From contig JAQUJJ010000065.1 of assembly GCA_028681035.1 (NCBI GenBank), positions 1 through 18,875 of the forward strand: DNA of 18,875 nucleotides, in the 5' to 3' direction. Below the pieces are notes generated by a model, which was not told the DNA's origin, made no database searches, and saw only the letters and a program-made list of their open reading frames with translations. The DNA is from Candidatus Cloacimonadota bacterium. GTDB taxonomy: Bacteria; Cloacimonadota; Cloacimonadia; Cloacimonadales; Cloacimonadaceae. This document shows positions 1-7,562 of the stretch, in pieces. Positions within the stretch are counted from its first letter, which is position 1. The number at the start of each line of letters is the position of its first letter. A program made the position numbers and the translations under genes.

Positions 1-2769
1 GCTACTGGCTATCAGCCAGCTACTGGACAGGTTGTTGTTGGCACAACTAACGTTAACATGAACAATGTTACCGTAAACGAAATTGCTAACCCAGCCTCTG
101 GTGTTGTTGCTAATGAATCGGCAGATTTCACGCAAGTGGACATCACCTGGAATGCTCCCGGCACAGGACCCACTGGCTTCTTTGACGATTTCGAATCCTA
201 CGCAGACTTCGCAATAGACTTCGCACCATGGACAGTGGTGGATGTTGACCTCAGCACTACTTATGGATTCCAGGGAATTACTTTCCCGAATACAGGTGTT
301 GCTATGGCATACATGATCTTCAATCCAAGCATGACAACTCCTATTTTGGAACATCCTGCCCACAGCGGAGCTAAAATGGCGGCATGCTTTGCATCCACTA
401 CTCCTCCTAACAACGACTGGTTAATCTCTCCGCAGGTTACAGTTGGTGGCGGCGATGAAGTAAGCTTCTGGGCACAATCATATATGGAAGATTATGGCTT
501 GGAAAGGTTCAAGGTTGGTGTATCCACCACTGGAACCGCTCCTGCCAATTTCACCATTATTAGTGGCGCAACTTATGTAGAAGCTCCAATTGATTGGACT
601 AACTTCACATACAGTCTGGCTGCTTATACTGGACAGCAAGTGTATGTTGGTATCCAATGTGTTTCTAATGATGCCTTCATCTTCTTCTTAGATGATTTCT
701 CTATTGGCGCACCCATGCCCATGGCGAAAGCATCCTACCCTGTAGTAGCTACATCGTCTATCAGCTTACCTCGTAGCGTTGTAACTCCCAATCCCGTTCG
801 TATCGCTTCCAGCACTGCTGTTCAAAGCAGACAGGACGCAAGCAACGACCGTACAATGATGGGATACAGAGTGTGGCGTCTATTAGCTTCAGATGTAACA
901 AATGAAGCAGCTTGGACAAGCCTCACAACCGCCAATGTAACACCTACCGAATACACCGATACTACTTGGCAACCTATGCCTTCCGGAGTTTACAAGTATG
1001 CAGTGAAAGCAGCTTACACCAATGGTGTGCTGTCAGCTCCTGCATTCTCAAACTCAATTGACAAAGGCATGATGGGTGTGCTCACTGGCACAATTACCGA
1101 ATTTGGTACAGACCTGCCAATCGCAGGCGTAACTGTAACCGCTGGCACTTATAGCGGCATTACCAATGCTACTGGTGCTTATAGCGTTAGCGTTTATGCT
1201 GGCACTTACAACGTAACTGCTGCAAAAGTTGGTTATCAACCCGCTTCTCAAGCAAACGTAGTAATAGTTGGTTTGCAATCCACCACCCAGAACTTCGTGA
1301 TGACAGAGATTACTTTACCTGTCACTGGCGTTTCGGCAGTTGTGGCTGGCAGCAATGTAAACATTACTTGGTCTGCACCTGGTGCGAAAACAAGCAAGAG
1401 TGTTTCAACTCTGTTCCAGAATGTGGATATTGATCCTTCCCGCGCCCTTACCGGATACAAAGTATGGCGTTTGATTGCCGGACAAGAAACCAATGAAACC
1501 GGCTGGACAAGCCTTACTACCAATCCTATCTCAGCTACCGCTTACCAAGACGCTGGCTGGGGTGATTTACCCGATGGCACATACAAATGGGCAGTGAAAG
1601 CTGTTTATACTGCTGGTGCACTATCTATACCCACACTGTCCAACCAACTTAACAAGTTAACTCAGGTTGGAACCATTGCCGGTATCGTTCGTGACCAACT
1701 AAACGCTGCCATTAACGGTGCAACCGTTACCAGCGGTGAATGGACAGCCACAACCAATGCTCAAGGCGCATATAGTGTTACAGTTCCCGCAGGAACTCAT
1801 AGCGTTATTGCTTCACATCCAAATTATGCCTCTTCCACTCAGACTGGTGTGATTGTAGTAACTGGTTCTACTACTACTGTGAACTTCGTACTTGCACCTA
1901 CAGCGAACCTTCTTGTAGATGGATTTGAAACCTATACAGACTTCGCCATCTCCTTCGCCCCATGGACTTGTGTGGACGTTGATCTAAGCACAACCTATGG
2001 CATGACTGGTACTACATGGCTAAATGGCTATGCAGCACAAGCCTATATCGTCTTCAATCCAAGCGCAACGGTACCAGTATTAACCACTATAATTCCTCAT
2101 GCTGGAGCCAAGATGGCAGCCTGTTTTGCATCAGTTATGCCACCTGATGGTACAGGACCAAATAATGACTGGTTAATCACTCCACAGCTTACCGGTGCTT
2201 CTCAGATTAAGTTCTGGGCAAGATCACACATTGCAGATTATGGTCTTGAACGCTTCAAGGTTGGTGTTTCCACTACTGGAACAGCTCCTGCGAACTTCAC
2301 CATTATCAGCGGTGCTACATACATAGAAGCTCCTGTTGATTGGACTGAATTTACCTATAGTATTACTACTGGTAACGTTCCTGTGTATATTGGTATTCAG
2401 TGCGTATCCAATGACGCCTTCATCTTCTTCGTTGATGATGTAAGTGTTATTGGCAGTGGCAGTGCAAATGGAGATGAGAATGCCCCTGTAGTTGCTACAG
2501 AACTTACTGGAAACTATCCTAACCCCTTCAATCCAGAAACTACTATTTCCTTTAACATGAAGGAAACAGCCCCAGTTAGCCTCGAAATCTACAACGTTAA
2601 AGGTCAGTTGGTGAAAACCATGCTGAACGGCGTGCAAGAAACAGGCAACCACAGCGTAGTATGGAATGGTAAGGATAATAACGGTCGCGCAGTATCCAGC
2701 GGTGTTTACTATTACAAGATGAACACTGGCAAATACAGCTCTACCAAGAAAATGATCATGATGAAATAA
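1..2769 (+). CDS. Secreted multi-domain protein, choice-of-anchor J / FN3 / carboxypeptidase-regulatory-like repeats with T9SS-type sorting domain (5' partial)
   Basis: The reading frame is open back to base 1, so the ATG at 58 is an internal Met and the real start lies upstream. Counting codons from base 1: residues 1-20 are the end of a carboxypeptidase-regulatory-like beta domain; an FN3-like strand (about 35-55) is interrupted by a choice-of-anchor J jellyroll (about 60-237), then resumes at MGYRVWRL (about 288-345). Next come a carboxypeptidase-regulatory domain (about 358-435), an FN3-like module (about 440-550), another regulatory domain (about 555-630), a second jellyroll (about 637-820) and a C-terminal FlgD-like/T9SS type A sorting domain starting NYPNPFNP and ending KKMIMMK. 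The sorting domain predicts secretion and anchoring outside the cell. The two jellyrolls share a long near-identical core (YGLERFKVGVSTTGTAPANF). The function is probably adhesion or glycan/protein binding; no catalytic motif is seen. Confidence 0.85.
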   Translation, partial: ATGYQPATGQVVVGTTNVNMNNVTVNEIANPASGVVANESADFTQVDITWNAPGTGPTGFFDDFESYADFAIDFAPWTVVDVDLSTTYGFQGITFPNTGVAMAYMIFNPSMTTPILEHPAHSGAKMAACFASTTPPNNDWLISPQVTVGGGDEVSFWAQSYMEDYGLERFKVGVSTTGTAPANFTIISGATYVEAPIDWTNFTYSLAAYTGQQVYVGIQCVSNDAFIFFLDDFSIGAPMPMAKASYPVVATSSISLPRSVVTPNPVRIASSTAVQSRQDASNDRTMMGYRVWRLLASDVTNEAAWTSLTTANVTPTEYTDTTWQPMPSGVYKYAVKAAYTNGVLSAPAFSNSIDKGMMGVLTGTITEFGTDLPIAGVTVTAGTYSGITNATGAYSVSVYAGTYNVTAAKVGYQPASQANVVIVGLQSTTQNFVMTEITLPVTGVSAVVAGSNVNITWSAPGAKTSKSVSTLFQNVDIDPSRALTGYKVWRLIAGQETNETGWTSLTTNPISATAYQDAGWGDLPDGTYKWAVKAVYTAGALSIPTLSNQLNKLTQVGTIAGIVRDQLNAAINGATVTSGEWTATTNAQGAYSVTVPAGTHSVIASHPNYASSTQTGVIVVTGSTTTVNFVLAPTANLLVDGFETYTDFAISFAPWTCVDVDLSTTYGMTGTTWLNGYAAQAYIVFNPSATVPVLTTIIPHAGAKMAACFASVMPPDGTGPNNDWLITPQLTGASQIKFWARSHIADYGLERFKVGVSTTGTAPANFTIISGATYIEAPVDWTEFTYSITTGNVPVYIGIQCVSNDAFIFFVDDVSVIGSGSANGDENAPVVATELTGNYPNPFNPETTISFNMKETAPVSLEIYNVKGQLVKTMLNGVQETGNHSVVWNGKDNNGRAVSSGVYYYKMNTGKYSSTKKMIMMK

Positions 2770-2771
2770 CA

Positions 2772-2787
2772 GGTTAACGAGTTAACC
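2772..2787. repeat. Short perfect palindrome after the stop codon
   Basis: GGTTAAC-GA-GTTAACC is a perfect 7-base inverted repeat two bases after the TAA stop of the secreted protein gene. It is AT-rich and lacks a T-tract, so it is unlikely to terminate on its own. It may be a protein site or may help 3'-end stability ahead of the terminator at 2800. Confidence 0.5.
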
Positions 2788-2799
2788 GTTAATTAAACG

Positions 2800-2827
2800 A
2801 AAACCCCGAACTTCGGTTCGGGGTTTT
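2800..2827. terminator. Bidirectional rho-independent terminator
   Basis: A perfect 12-bp stem (AAAACCCCGAAC / GTTCGGGGTTTT) closes a TTCG tetraloop. The A/T ends of the stem supply a U-run on either strand. It lies between the convergent ends of the secreted protein gene (+, stop at 2769) and the nitroreductase gene (-, stop at 2875), so it can end transcription from both sides. Confidence 0.93.
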
Positions 2828-2874
2828 GCTATATGGGTTTATTCAGAAGGCTCCTATGAGCAGGAAGATAGAAA

Positions 2875-3423
2875 CTATAAGTATCTTACAATATCGCTTA
2901 TTTCTTTCCTGCTGTCGCTACCAGCAAAGCTGCTTACCAATTTAGTATAAGTGCTTTTCTTGTCTGCCGGATAGCCAAAGGGAGAAAGCCCCACAATCCG
3001 CCAAGTATCAGGTAATTTTAGATAGCTGCGTAGCTTCTTCTCGGAAAAGGCAGCCAGCCAACAGCTACCAATGCCATAGGAACGCGCCATTAGCATCATT
3101 TGGTGAAAGGAGATAGCGGTATCCACCAGATAGTAATCCTGTTTGTTTATTCTCAGGTTCGCCTTCATATCGGCACATGCAATAATGAGGCAGGGAGCTT
3201 TACGGATGCAGAAGTTGGACATCCCGATAAGCCCGCAATTCAGGGCAAGCTTTTGTATTTTATCATTATCCGTAAACACCAGATAACGCCAAGGCTGCCT
3301 GTTTTGCGTTGAGGGTGCCAAACGCCCTGCTTCCAGGATGTCATTCAGCACATCCTGAGGGATTGCATCAGGCAGGAAGTTACGCACGCTGTGGCGTCCG
3401 AATATCAGTTCTTTTGTGTCCAT
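2875..3423 (-). CDS. Nitroreductase family FMN protein
   Basis: The 182-residue product matches the compact nitroreductase fold. RHSVRNF at residues 10-16 is the classical N-terminal FMN-phosphate binding motif. APSTQNRQPWRYLVF (about 36-50) is the second FMN/dimer contact, and the GIGSCWLAAF helix (about 116-125) is typical of the family. Such proteins reduce nitro groups, quinones or flavins with NAD(P)H, or act in cofactor metabolism; the substrate cannot be read here. It is the last gene of the minus-strand cluster. Its ATG overlaps the 3' end of the MocA-like gene by 19 bases, and a GGAGG lies about 9 bases upstream, so it is probably translationally coupled. Its role in purine degradation, if any, is unknown. 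Confidence 0.88.
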   Translation of the reverse strand: MDTKELIFGRHSVRNFLPDAIPQDVLNDILEAGRLAPSTQNRQPWRYLVFTDNDKIQKLALNCGLIGMSNFCIRKAPCLIIACADMKANLRINKQDYYLVDTAISFHQMMLMARSYGIGSCWLAAFSEKKLRSYLKLPDTWRIVGLSPFGYPADKKSTYTKLVSSFAGSDSRKEISDIVRYL

Positions 3424-3965
3424 GCTGCTAAATCCTCCCTTGTGTTGATATTGCCGATAACCCCTGCGTCCATCACTGAAACATCAATATGGCTAAGCTT
3501 GTTTTTGTTTAGTACTTCCCGCAAGCCCATATTTTCGTCGTCCAGCCACAGGTTCGTGGCAGAGGGAATGATAATGGGGTGTCCTCTGCGCTTATCAAAC
3601 ACGGGATGAATAAATGCATTAGGGTTATCCAAATGAGCGTTAATAAGACAGGTTATAGTATCGGGCTGCACAAAGGGGAAATCCACCGGGAAGATAAGAT
3701 ATCCGCTGGCGTCTCCTGTCATAATATCGCTCACGGCAAGCCGTAGGGTCGCCAGCATATCCGGGCTTTCATATTTATTGGCGAAATACACGCGGTTTAT
3801 TCCCGCTGCTTGCAAGCTATCCTGGATGTGTTGGGCGAAGCTTTTGCCACCATAACCCGCTTCAGCTTTGGGTGTGCCGAAGCGGGTTCCCTTGCCGGAA
3901 GCAAGGATGATGGCGATAATATTATTGGATGGCGTTGAAATCGTCAATCGCCTTATCCAGCTCAT
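3405..3965 (-). CDS. MocA-like molybdenum cofactor nucleotidyltransferase (NTP transferase family)
   Basis: This is a small nucleotidyltransferase of the MobA/MocA group. IIAIILASGKGTRFG is the nucleotide-binding LAxGxGxRxG loop, followed by a conserved Lys (TPKAEAG). PVDFPFVQPDTI is the metal/substrate motif, RRGHPIII is the GHP signature of MocA, and INTREDL is the usual C-terminal motif. E. coli YgfJ/MocA, in the equivalent cluster, makes molybdopterin cytosine dinucleotide for Xdh-type hydroxylases, which fits the Xdh genes here. The start is uncertain: ATG at 3989 would overlap the PLP gene by 68 bases; ATG at 3965 overlaps by 44; a TTG at 3947 with a weak AAGG overlaps by 26 and gives the most family-like N-terminus. 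Specificity for CTP versus GTP is not provable from sequence alone. Confidence 0.8.
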   Translation of the reverse strand: MSWIRRLTISTPSNNIIAIILASGKGTRFGTPKAEAGYGGKSFAQHIQDSLQAAGINRVYFANKYESPDMLATLRLAVSDIMTGDASGYLIFPVDFPFVQPDTITCLINAHLDNPNAFIHPVFDKRRGHPIIIPSATNLWLDDENMGLREVLNKNKLSHIDVSVMDAGVIGNINTREDLAAWTQKN

Positions 3966-5370
3966 CGAGGTTGGTTTCGAAGGTCTCAATCCAGTAAGCA
4001 GGATCCCATTGGGCGTTTAGCTCCTCTTCGGTTTTGCCTTGTTGCTCCACCCAAGTGAAGTATTTCAGGTTATGAATGCGCTTTTTGTCCCAATAGCTTA
4101 GTTCAATGAAATTATCGGTGTATTGAGCTTTCAAGGCACCTTCTCTATCCACAGCAGCTTGCATTTCCGTGTATGATCCTTTTTCTGATGTTTGTGCATC
4201 GATGCGGGACTTATACATTTCTGCGGAATCGGTGAAGACAGTGATGATAACGTCATTTTCGTCGTATTCAAAGTACTTCGCCTGCTTGATCGCCGCAAGC
4301 ATATTGGCTATAGAGGAAATCCCCATCAGCGACAAATTGGCGATCACATCATCGGAGATGCCCTGTTTTTTAAGTAAAGTCAATCCGGTGGGATCGTTAA
4401 ACAAACGCAGCAGTCGGATGCAATCTTCATCTCTGATGGCTGAAACCACATCGGTATTGCGCACATTATGCACCCAGGGGATATGTTTGTCGCCGATACC
4501 TTCGATGCGGTGTCCGCCAAAGCCATTATTCAGCAAGGTGGGGCATTCCAGCGCTTCGACTGCATTGGTTAGCATCAGTGGATAAGTCTTTTTCAGATAA
4601 TCGCCAGCAGCAATCGTTCCGGCACTACCGGTGGCACTTACAAAGCCGCTTAAACGGTTTCCGCTCTTTTTCACCAGTTCGAATACGTCCTGGATCGCAT
4701 TACCCGTAACGTGATAATTCCAGAAGGGGTTACCCATTTCTTCAAAGTGATTCAGGATAACGTTGTTCGGATCAAGTGCCAGTTCATCGCACTTGTCATA
4801 AATCTCTTTCACGTTGGATTCGCAACCGAAAGTGGCATGCACTTCTGCGCCAATTTCACGCAGCCAGGCAAAACGCTCCGGACTCATTTCTTCGGGCAGC
4901 ACGGCAACCGCTGTACAATCCATCAATGCACAATCGAAGGCACCACCACGGCAGTAATTACCTGTGGATGGCCACACCGCTTTGTTAATCTCGGGATCGA
5001 AAGCTCCGCCTACCAAACGCGGCACCAAACAAGCATAAGCAGCCCCCACTTTATGCGCACCCGTGGGAAAATGCTTGCCAATAAGACCAATAATCCTGGC
5101 TTTCACACCAGAGAGTTCGCTGGGAATCTCGAAATAGTTGGGCGCACCAAACATACCTGTGGACATGTTGTTCTTCCACGTGATACGAAAGAGGTTAAGC
5201 GGATTTATATCCCATAAACCGATGGATTTAAGCCGTGCCTGGATATCGGCAGGAATGGTCTCCGGGAACATCTGTTGACGAATGGTGGGTAGGATTATCC
5301 CCTGTTTCTTGCAATGCAGCGCAGTTTTCCTGGCTACGCTGTGATCGATTTTAGTAATCAGTTTTGGCAT
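3922..5370 (-). CDS. Long cysteine-synthase-like fold-type II PLP-dependent enzyme
   Basis: The product has 482 residues, far longer than cysteine synthase (about 310) or YgeX diaminopropionate ammonia-lyase (about 400). The likely PLP lysine is K107 in FPTGAHKVGAAY. STGNYCRGG (135-143) is the substrate/PLP asparagine loop, and SATGSAGT (245-252) is the phosphate-binding glycine loop. The last 130 residues are an acidic, helical-looking extension rich in W/Y with no motif I recognise. The start is supported by AGGAGA 5 bases before the ATG. It overlaps the MocA-like gene downstream and is separated from ygeW upstream by a GxxExxY cassette. Members catalyse beta-replacement or alpha,beta-elimination. 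The cluster context suggests ammonia elimination from a diaminopropionate- or serine-like product of purine breakdown, but this is inference. Confidence 0.8.
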   Translation of the reverse strand: MPKLITKIDHSVARKTALHCKKQGIILPTIRQQMFPETIPADIQARLKSIGLWDINPLNLFRITWKNNMSTGMFGAPNYFEIPSELSGVKARIIGLIGKHFPTGAHKVGAAYACLVPRLVGGAFDPEINKAVWPSTGNYCRGGAFDCALMDCTAVAVLPEEMSPERFAWLREIGAEVHATFGCESNVKEIYDKCDELALDPNNVILNHFEEMGNPFWNYHVTGNAIQDVFELVKKSGNRLSGFVSATGSAGTIAAGDYLKKTYPLMLTNAVEALECPTLLNNGFGGHRIEGIGDKHIPWVHNVRNTDVVSAIRDEDCIRLLRLFNDPTGLTLLKKQGISDDVIANLSLMGISSIANMLAAIKQAKYFEYDENDVIITVFTDSAEMYKSRIDAQTSEKGSYTEMQAAVDREGALKAQYTDNFIELSYWDKKRIHNLKYFTWVEQQGKTEEELNAQWDPAYWIETFETNLDELDKAIDDFNAIQ

Positions 5371-5422
5371 TTATTTCTCCTTATTAATTCATATATATTG
5401 GGGTATGGGGTGTTTGTTGATG

Positions 5423-5505
5423 GAGTGTTTTTCTGTGGGCATCGTGGTAATGTGAAAATTTCTTTTAACACAGAGAAAAGCAGAGGGGGACAGAGAAAAG
5501 CAGAG
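5423..5505 (+). repeat. Left arm of cassette 1 inverted repeat
   Basis: The arm begins GAGTGTTTTTCTGTG and ends with two tandem copies of ACAGAGAAAAGCAGAG separated by GGGG. The same word recurs singly at 14548-14566 and 15132-15162, so this is a dispersed repeat family and not just a local hairpin. Confidence 0.85.
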
Positions 5506-5562
5506 ACTTTGCAAGAGAGAAAAAGGAGTTGAGATGGGTTTAAAATCTATGGTATGCATAAC

Positions 5563-6000
5563 TTATTTGCTGCTTTCTATTATAAGATTATCAAGATCAT
5601 GGTTGGATAGCTTGCCATAGTTCAAGCGAATGCGTTGAATGCCATCCCTTAGTAATGGGACGTTAAAATTGATCAGTAATCCTAAGGAAAGATTAGTAAG
5701 GGTTAGATATGTCATAACTTGTGCTTCGTAAACGGGAAGTATCTCTTTCACAGCCTTCAACTCCACAATAACTGTGTTTTCTACTACCAAATCAGCCCTG
5801 AAGACAGATTTGCACTCCGCACCCTTGTAGATTATGGGAATAGCTAGCTCACGTTGGTAACATATCCCCCTAAACTGCAATTCCTTGCAAAGGCATTCCA
5901 TATAGACTGATTCCAGCAGTCCGGGACCCAGGCACCGATGCACTTCAATGCATGCTCCAATAATCTTCCCGCTAAGCTGATTTAGTGTTGCATCATCCAC
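5563..6000 (-). CDS. GxxExxY protein (PD-(D/E)XK nuclease-like), copy 1
   Basis: The 145-residue protein carries the family signature GLLESVY at residues 27-33. A PD-(D/E)XK-like core follows: D70 in FRADLVVE, then E80-x-K82 in VIVELKAV, then an EAQ helix (92-94). The family (GxxExxY, Pfam PDDEXK_3) is common in environmental bacteria but has no firmly established function. The start is GTG with AAGGA 6 bases upstream; no in-frame ATG occurs before the conserved region. The gene lies inside long inverted repeats. It has a C-terminal tail of about 20 residues (GKLSNHDLDNLIIESSK) absent from the second copy at 7620-8003. Confidence 0.9.
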   Translation of the reverse strand: MDDATLNQLSGKIIGACIEVHRCLGPGLLESVYMECLCKELQFRGICYQRELAIPIIYKGAECKSVFRADLVVENTVIVELKAVKEILPVYEAQVMTYLTLTNLSLGLLINFNVPLLRDGIQRIRLNYGKLSNHDLDNLIIESSK

Positions 6001-6068
6001 AACTAATCCTTTTCCTCATTTCTCTCATTAAACTTATTCTCCTCTTAACCCTCTTTTCCCTCATATCT

Positions 6069-6152
6069 CTCTGCTTTTCTCTGTGCCCCTCTGCTTTTCT
6101 CTGTGTTAAAAGAAATCTCCACATTATCTCCCAGCGTCACAGCAAAACACTC
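6069..6152 (-). repeat. Right arm of cassette 1 inverted repeat
   Basis: This is the reverse complement of the arm at 5423-5505, starting with CTCTGCTTTTCTCTGTG and ending next to the ygeW stop codon. On the minus strand it would be the first sequence transcribed after ygeW. With the left arm it could form a very long stem enclosing the GxxExxY message. Confidence 0.85.
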
Positions 6153-6154
6153 GC

Positions 6155-7327
6155 TTAGATAAAGCTCTTCAGTTTCGCAGCAGCATCCTGTATCTTTGAG
6201 TTTAGGATCATAGACGCTATCACGAAAGGTTTATATCCCGCTTCCTGATAAGTATGCAATCTATAGCGTTCAAACACGCTTTTCGCCACTTCGCCTTGTT
6301 TACAGCTTATATCGCTGATGTCGGCAGGCAGGCAGTGTTCATAGAGGGCGTTGCCATCGCGAGTAAGCTTCATCATTTCTTCGGTGCATTCCCAGTCTGT
6401 ATGGCGGGCGTTTTCTGCCAGGCAGTGCTGTTCCAGGTCTTTCAAGCCCTGTTTGTCTCCGCCTTGCAGCAGAGTGGTACGTTGCTGCATCACCGCCATG
6501 GGTGCCCAAGATTTGGGATAAACCACATCAGCATCCTTGAAGGCATCTTGCATGGAATGTGTCTTGCGGAAGGAACCCCCGCTCTGTTTAGCGAAGTTTT
6601 CCGCTGTAACCAATGTATCCGGCAGTAAATCGTAACCTTCTGGATGTGCGAGCACCACTTCCATGCCAAAGCGTGTCATCAGGTTTATCACGCCTTGTGG
6701 AACTGAGAGCGGCTTGCCGTAGGAGGGGGAATAAGCCCAGCTCATGGCTATTTTTTTGCCCTTAAGCTGTTCCCAGCCACCGAAATAATCTTTCAGCTTC
6801 AGCATATCGGAAAGGCTCTGTGTGGGGTGATCCAAATCGCATTGCAGGTTTACTATTGTAGGACGCTGCGCCAGAAGTCCGTTCTGAAAGCCTTCTTCCA
6901 CTGCATCGGCAACTTCTTTCATATAGGTATGCCCCTGTCCGGGGTACATATCGTCGCGAATACCGATAACTTCGGTTAGGAAGGAAATCATATTGGCGGT
7001 TTCACGCACCGTTTCGCCGTGTGCAATCTGGCTTTTCACTTCGTCCAGTTCGGATAAACCCAGCCCCAGTCCGTTCACGGCGGAGGCAAAGCTGAAGCGA
7101 GTGCGGGTGCTGTTGTCCCTAAATATAGAGATTGCTAATCCGTAATCAAAGATGCGCCAAGGCTTCTTTTCTTTGTGTAAAAGCTGCAAAACCTCTGCAA
7201 CTAGCATCACGGCTTTCAGATTATCCACGCTGTTTTCCCAGGTTAGTAGGAAATCTTTACCATAGGTATTGGGCTTTAGTGTCTCCAGCTCTTTAATCAG
7301 AGCTGCTACTTTACTTAAGTTATTCAT
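6155..7327 (-). CDS. ygeW: Knotted carbamoyltransferase YgeW
   Basis: The product is about 390 residues, close to E. coli YgeW (396). FRDNSTRTRFSF (about 69-80) is the carbamoyl-phosphate STRTR loop, DLDHPTQSLSD (about 165-175) the HPTQ motif, and EHCLPAD near the C-terminal third the HCLP motif. All three are classic aspartate/ornithine carbamoyltransferase elements. The long inserts and AISIFRDNSTRTRF context match the YgeW branch, whose members have a trefoil-knotted chain. In purine-degrading clusters it is thought to run towards carbamoyl phosphate, which can be used to make ATP. I prefer the ATG at 7327, which has GAGG 5 bases upstream, over the GTG at 7333 that overlaps this Shine-Dalgarno. 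It stands between two GxxExxY cassettes and may have its own promoter. Confidence 0.93.
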   Translation of the reverse strand: MNNLSKVAALIKELETLKPNTYGKDFLLTWENSVDNLKAVMLVAEVLQLLHKEKKPWRIFDYGLAISIFRDNSTRTRFSFASAVNGLGLGLSELDEVKSQIAHGETVRETANMISFLTEVIGIRDDMYPGQGHTYMKEVADAVEEGFQNGLLAQRPTIVNLQCDLDHPTQSLSDMLKLKDYFGGWEQLKGKKIAMSWAYSPSYGKPLSVPQGVINLMTRFGMEVVLAHPEGYDLLPDTLVTAENFAKQSGGSFRKTHSMQDAFKDADVVYPKSWAPMAVMQQRTTLLQGGDKQGLKDLEQHCLAENARHTDWECTEEMMKLTRDGNALYEHCLPADISDISCKQGEVAKSVFERYRLHTYQEAGYKPFVIASMILNSKIQDAAAKLKSFI

Positions 7328-7343
7328 ATTCACCTCATTAATA

Positions 7344-7430
7344 AGTATAATCTATTTCTTCCTTGCTGCCATTGCCCTATCATTGCCCACCCATTGCCCT
7401 TAAAGTGGGCATTGAGTCCGTAATGATAGG
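7344..7430 (-). promoter_or_regulatory. Possible ygeW control region: three CATTGCCC sites at 11-base spacing and a hairpin
   Basis: CATTGCCC occurs at 7370, 7381 and 7392, exactly 11 bases apart, so the sites lie on one face of the helix. The flanks also form an inverted repeat: CCTATCATT (7376-7384) pairs with AATGATAGG (7422-7430), and GCCCAC (7385-7390) with GTGGGC (7405-7410). On the minus strand a TATACT (7344-7349) lies between these sites and ygeW. The spacing suggests an operator or activator site, but low-complexity sequence is common in the gaps of this window. No good -35 box is seen. Confidence 0.35.
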
Positions 7431-7460
7431 ACAGTTCAAGCAAGGGTTTATTCACAAAGA

Positions 7461-7536
7461 GTAAAATAAATCTAAGTTTTCAGGCATCTCTTTATATCTA
7501 TGCAAGCCCCTGTAATGCTTATAAATATCAGCACCA
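7461..7536. repeat. Direct repeat flanking cassette 2, left copy
   Basis: These 76 bases match 8058-8144 with two substitutions and an 11-base gap (ACTACACAGGC is absent here). The pair brackets the second GxxExxY cassette in direct orientation. I see no coding capacity in it. Confidence 0.9.
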
Positions 7537-7562
7537 ACAATCTATTCCTGCTTTCTCAAATA

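Larger units (their letters stand above)
5423..6152. mobile_element. Inverted-repeat-bounded GxxExxY cassette 1 (putative)
   Basis: One GxxExxY gene sits between two inverted arms, 5423-5505 and 6069-6152. The inner 48 bases of the arms (5458-5505 and 6069-6116) match at 47 of 48 positions in inverted orientation. Outer parts (GAGTGTTTTKCTGTG, TAATGTG) match with a few changes and one indel. The cassette separates ygeW, whose stop codon is 2 bases outside the right arm, from the PLP gene. No transposase is present and I could not find a convincing target-site duplication. Calling it mobile is an inference from structure. Confidence 0.5.

Noticed and set aside
58..2769. ATG at 58 as the start of the secreted protein
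   Set aside because: The frame is open to base 1, and bases 1-57 encode GYQPATGQVVV, which matches an internal regulatory-domain repeat (GYQPASQANVVIV). The gene therefore begins before the window and this Met is internal.
5423..6152. Target-site duplication at the outer ends of cassette 1
   Set aside because: Flanks read GTTGATG on the left and GCTTAG on the right with no matching direct repeat, so classic transposition cannot be claimed from this window.
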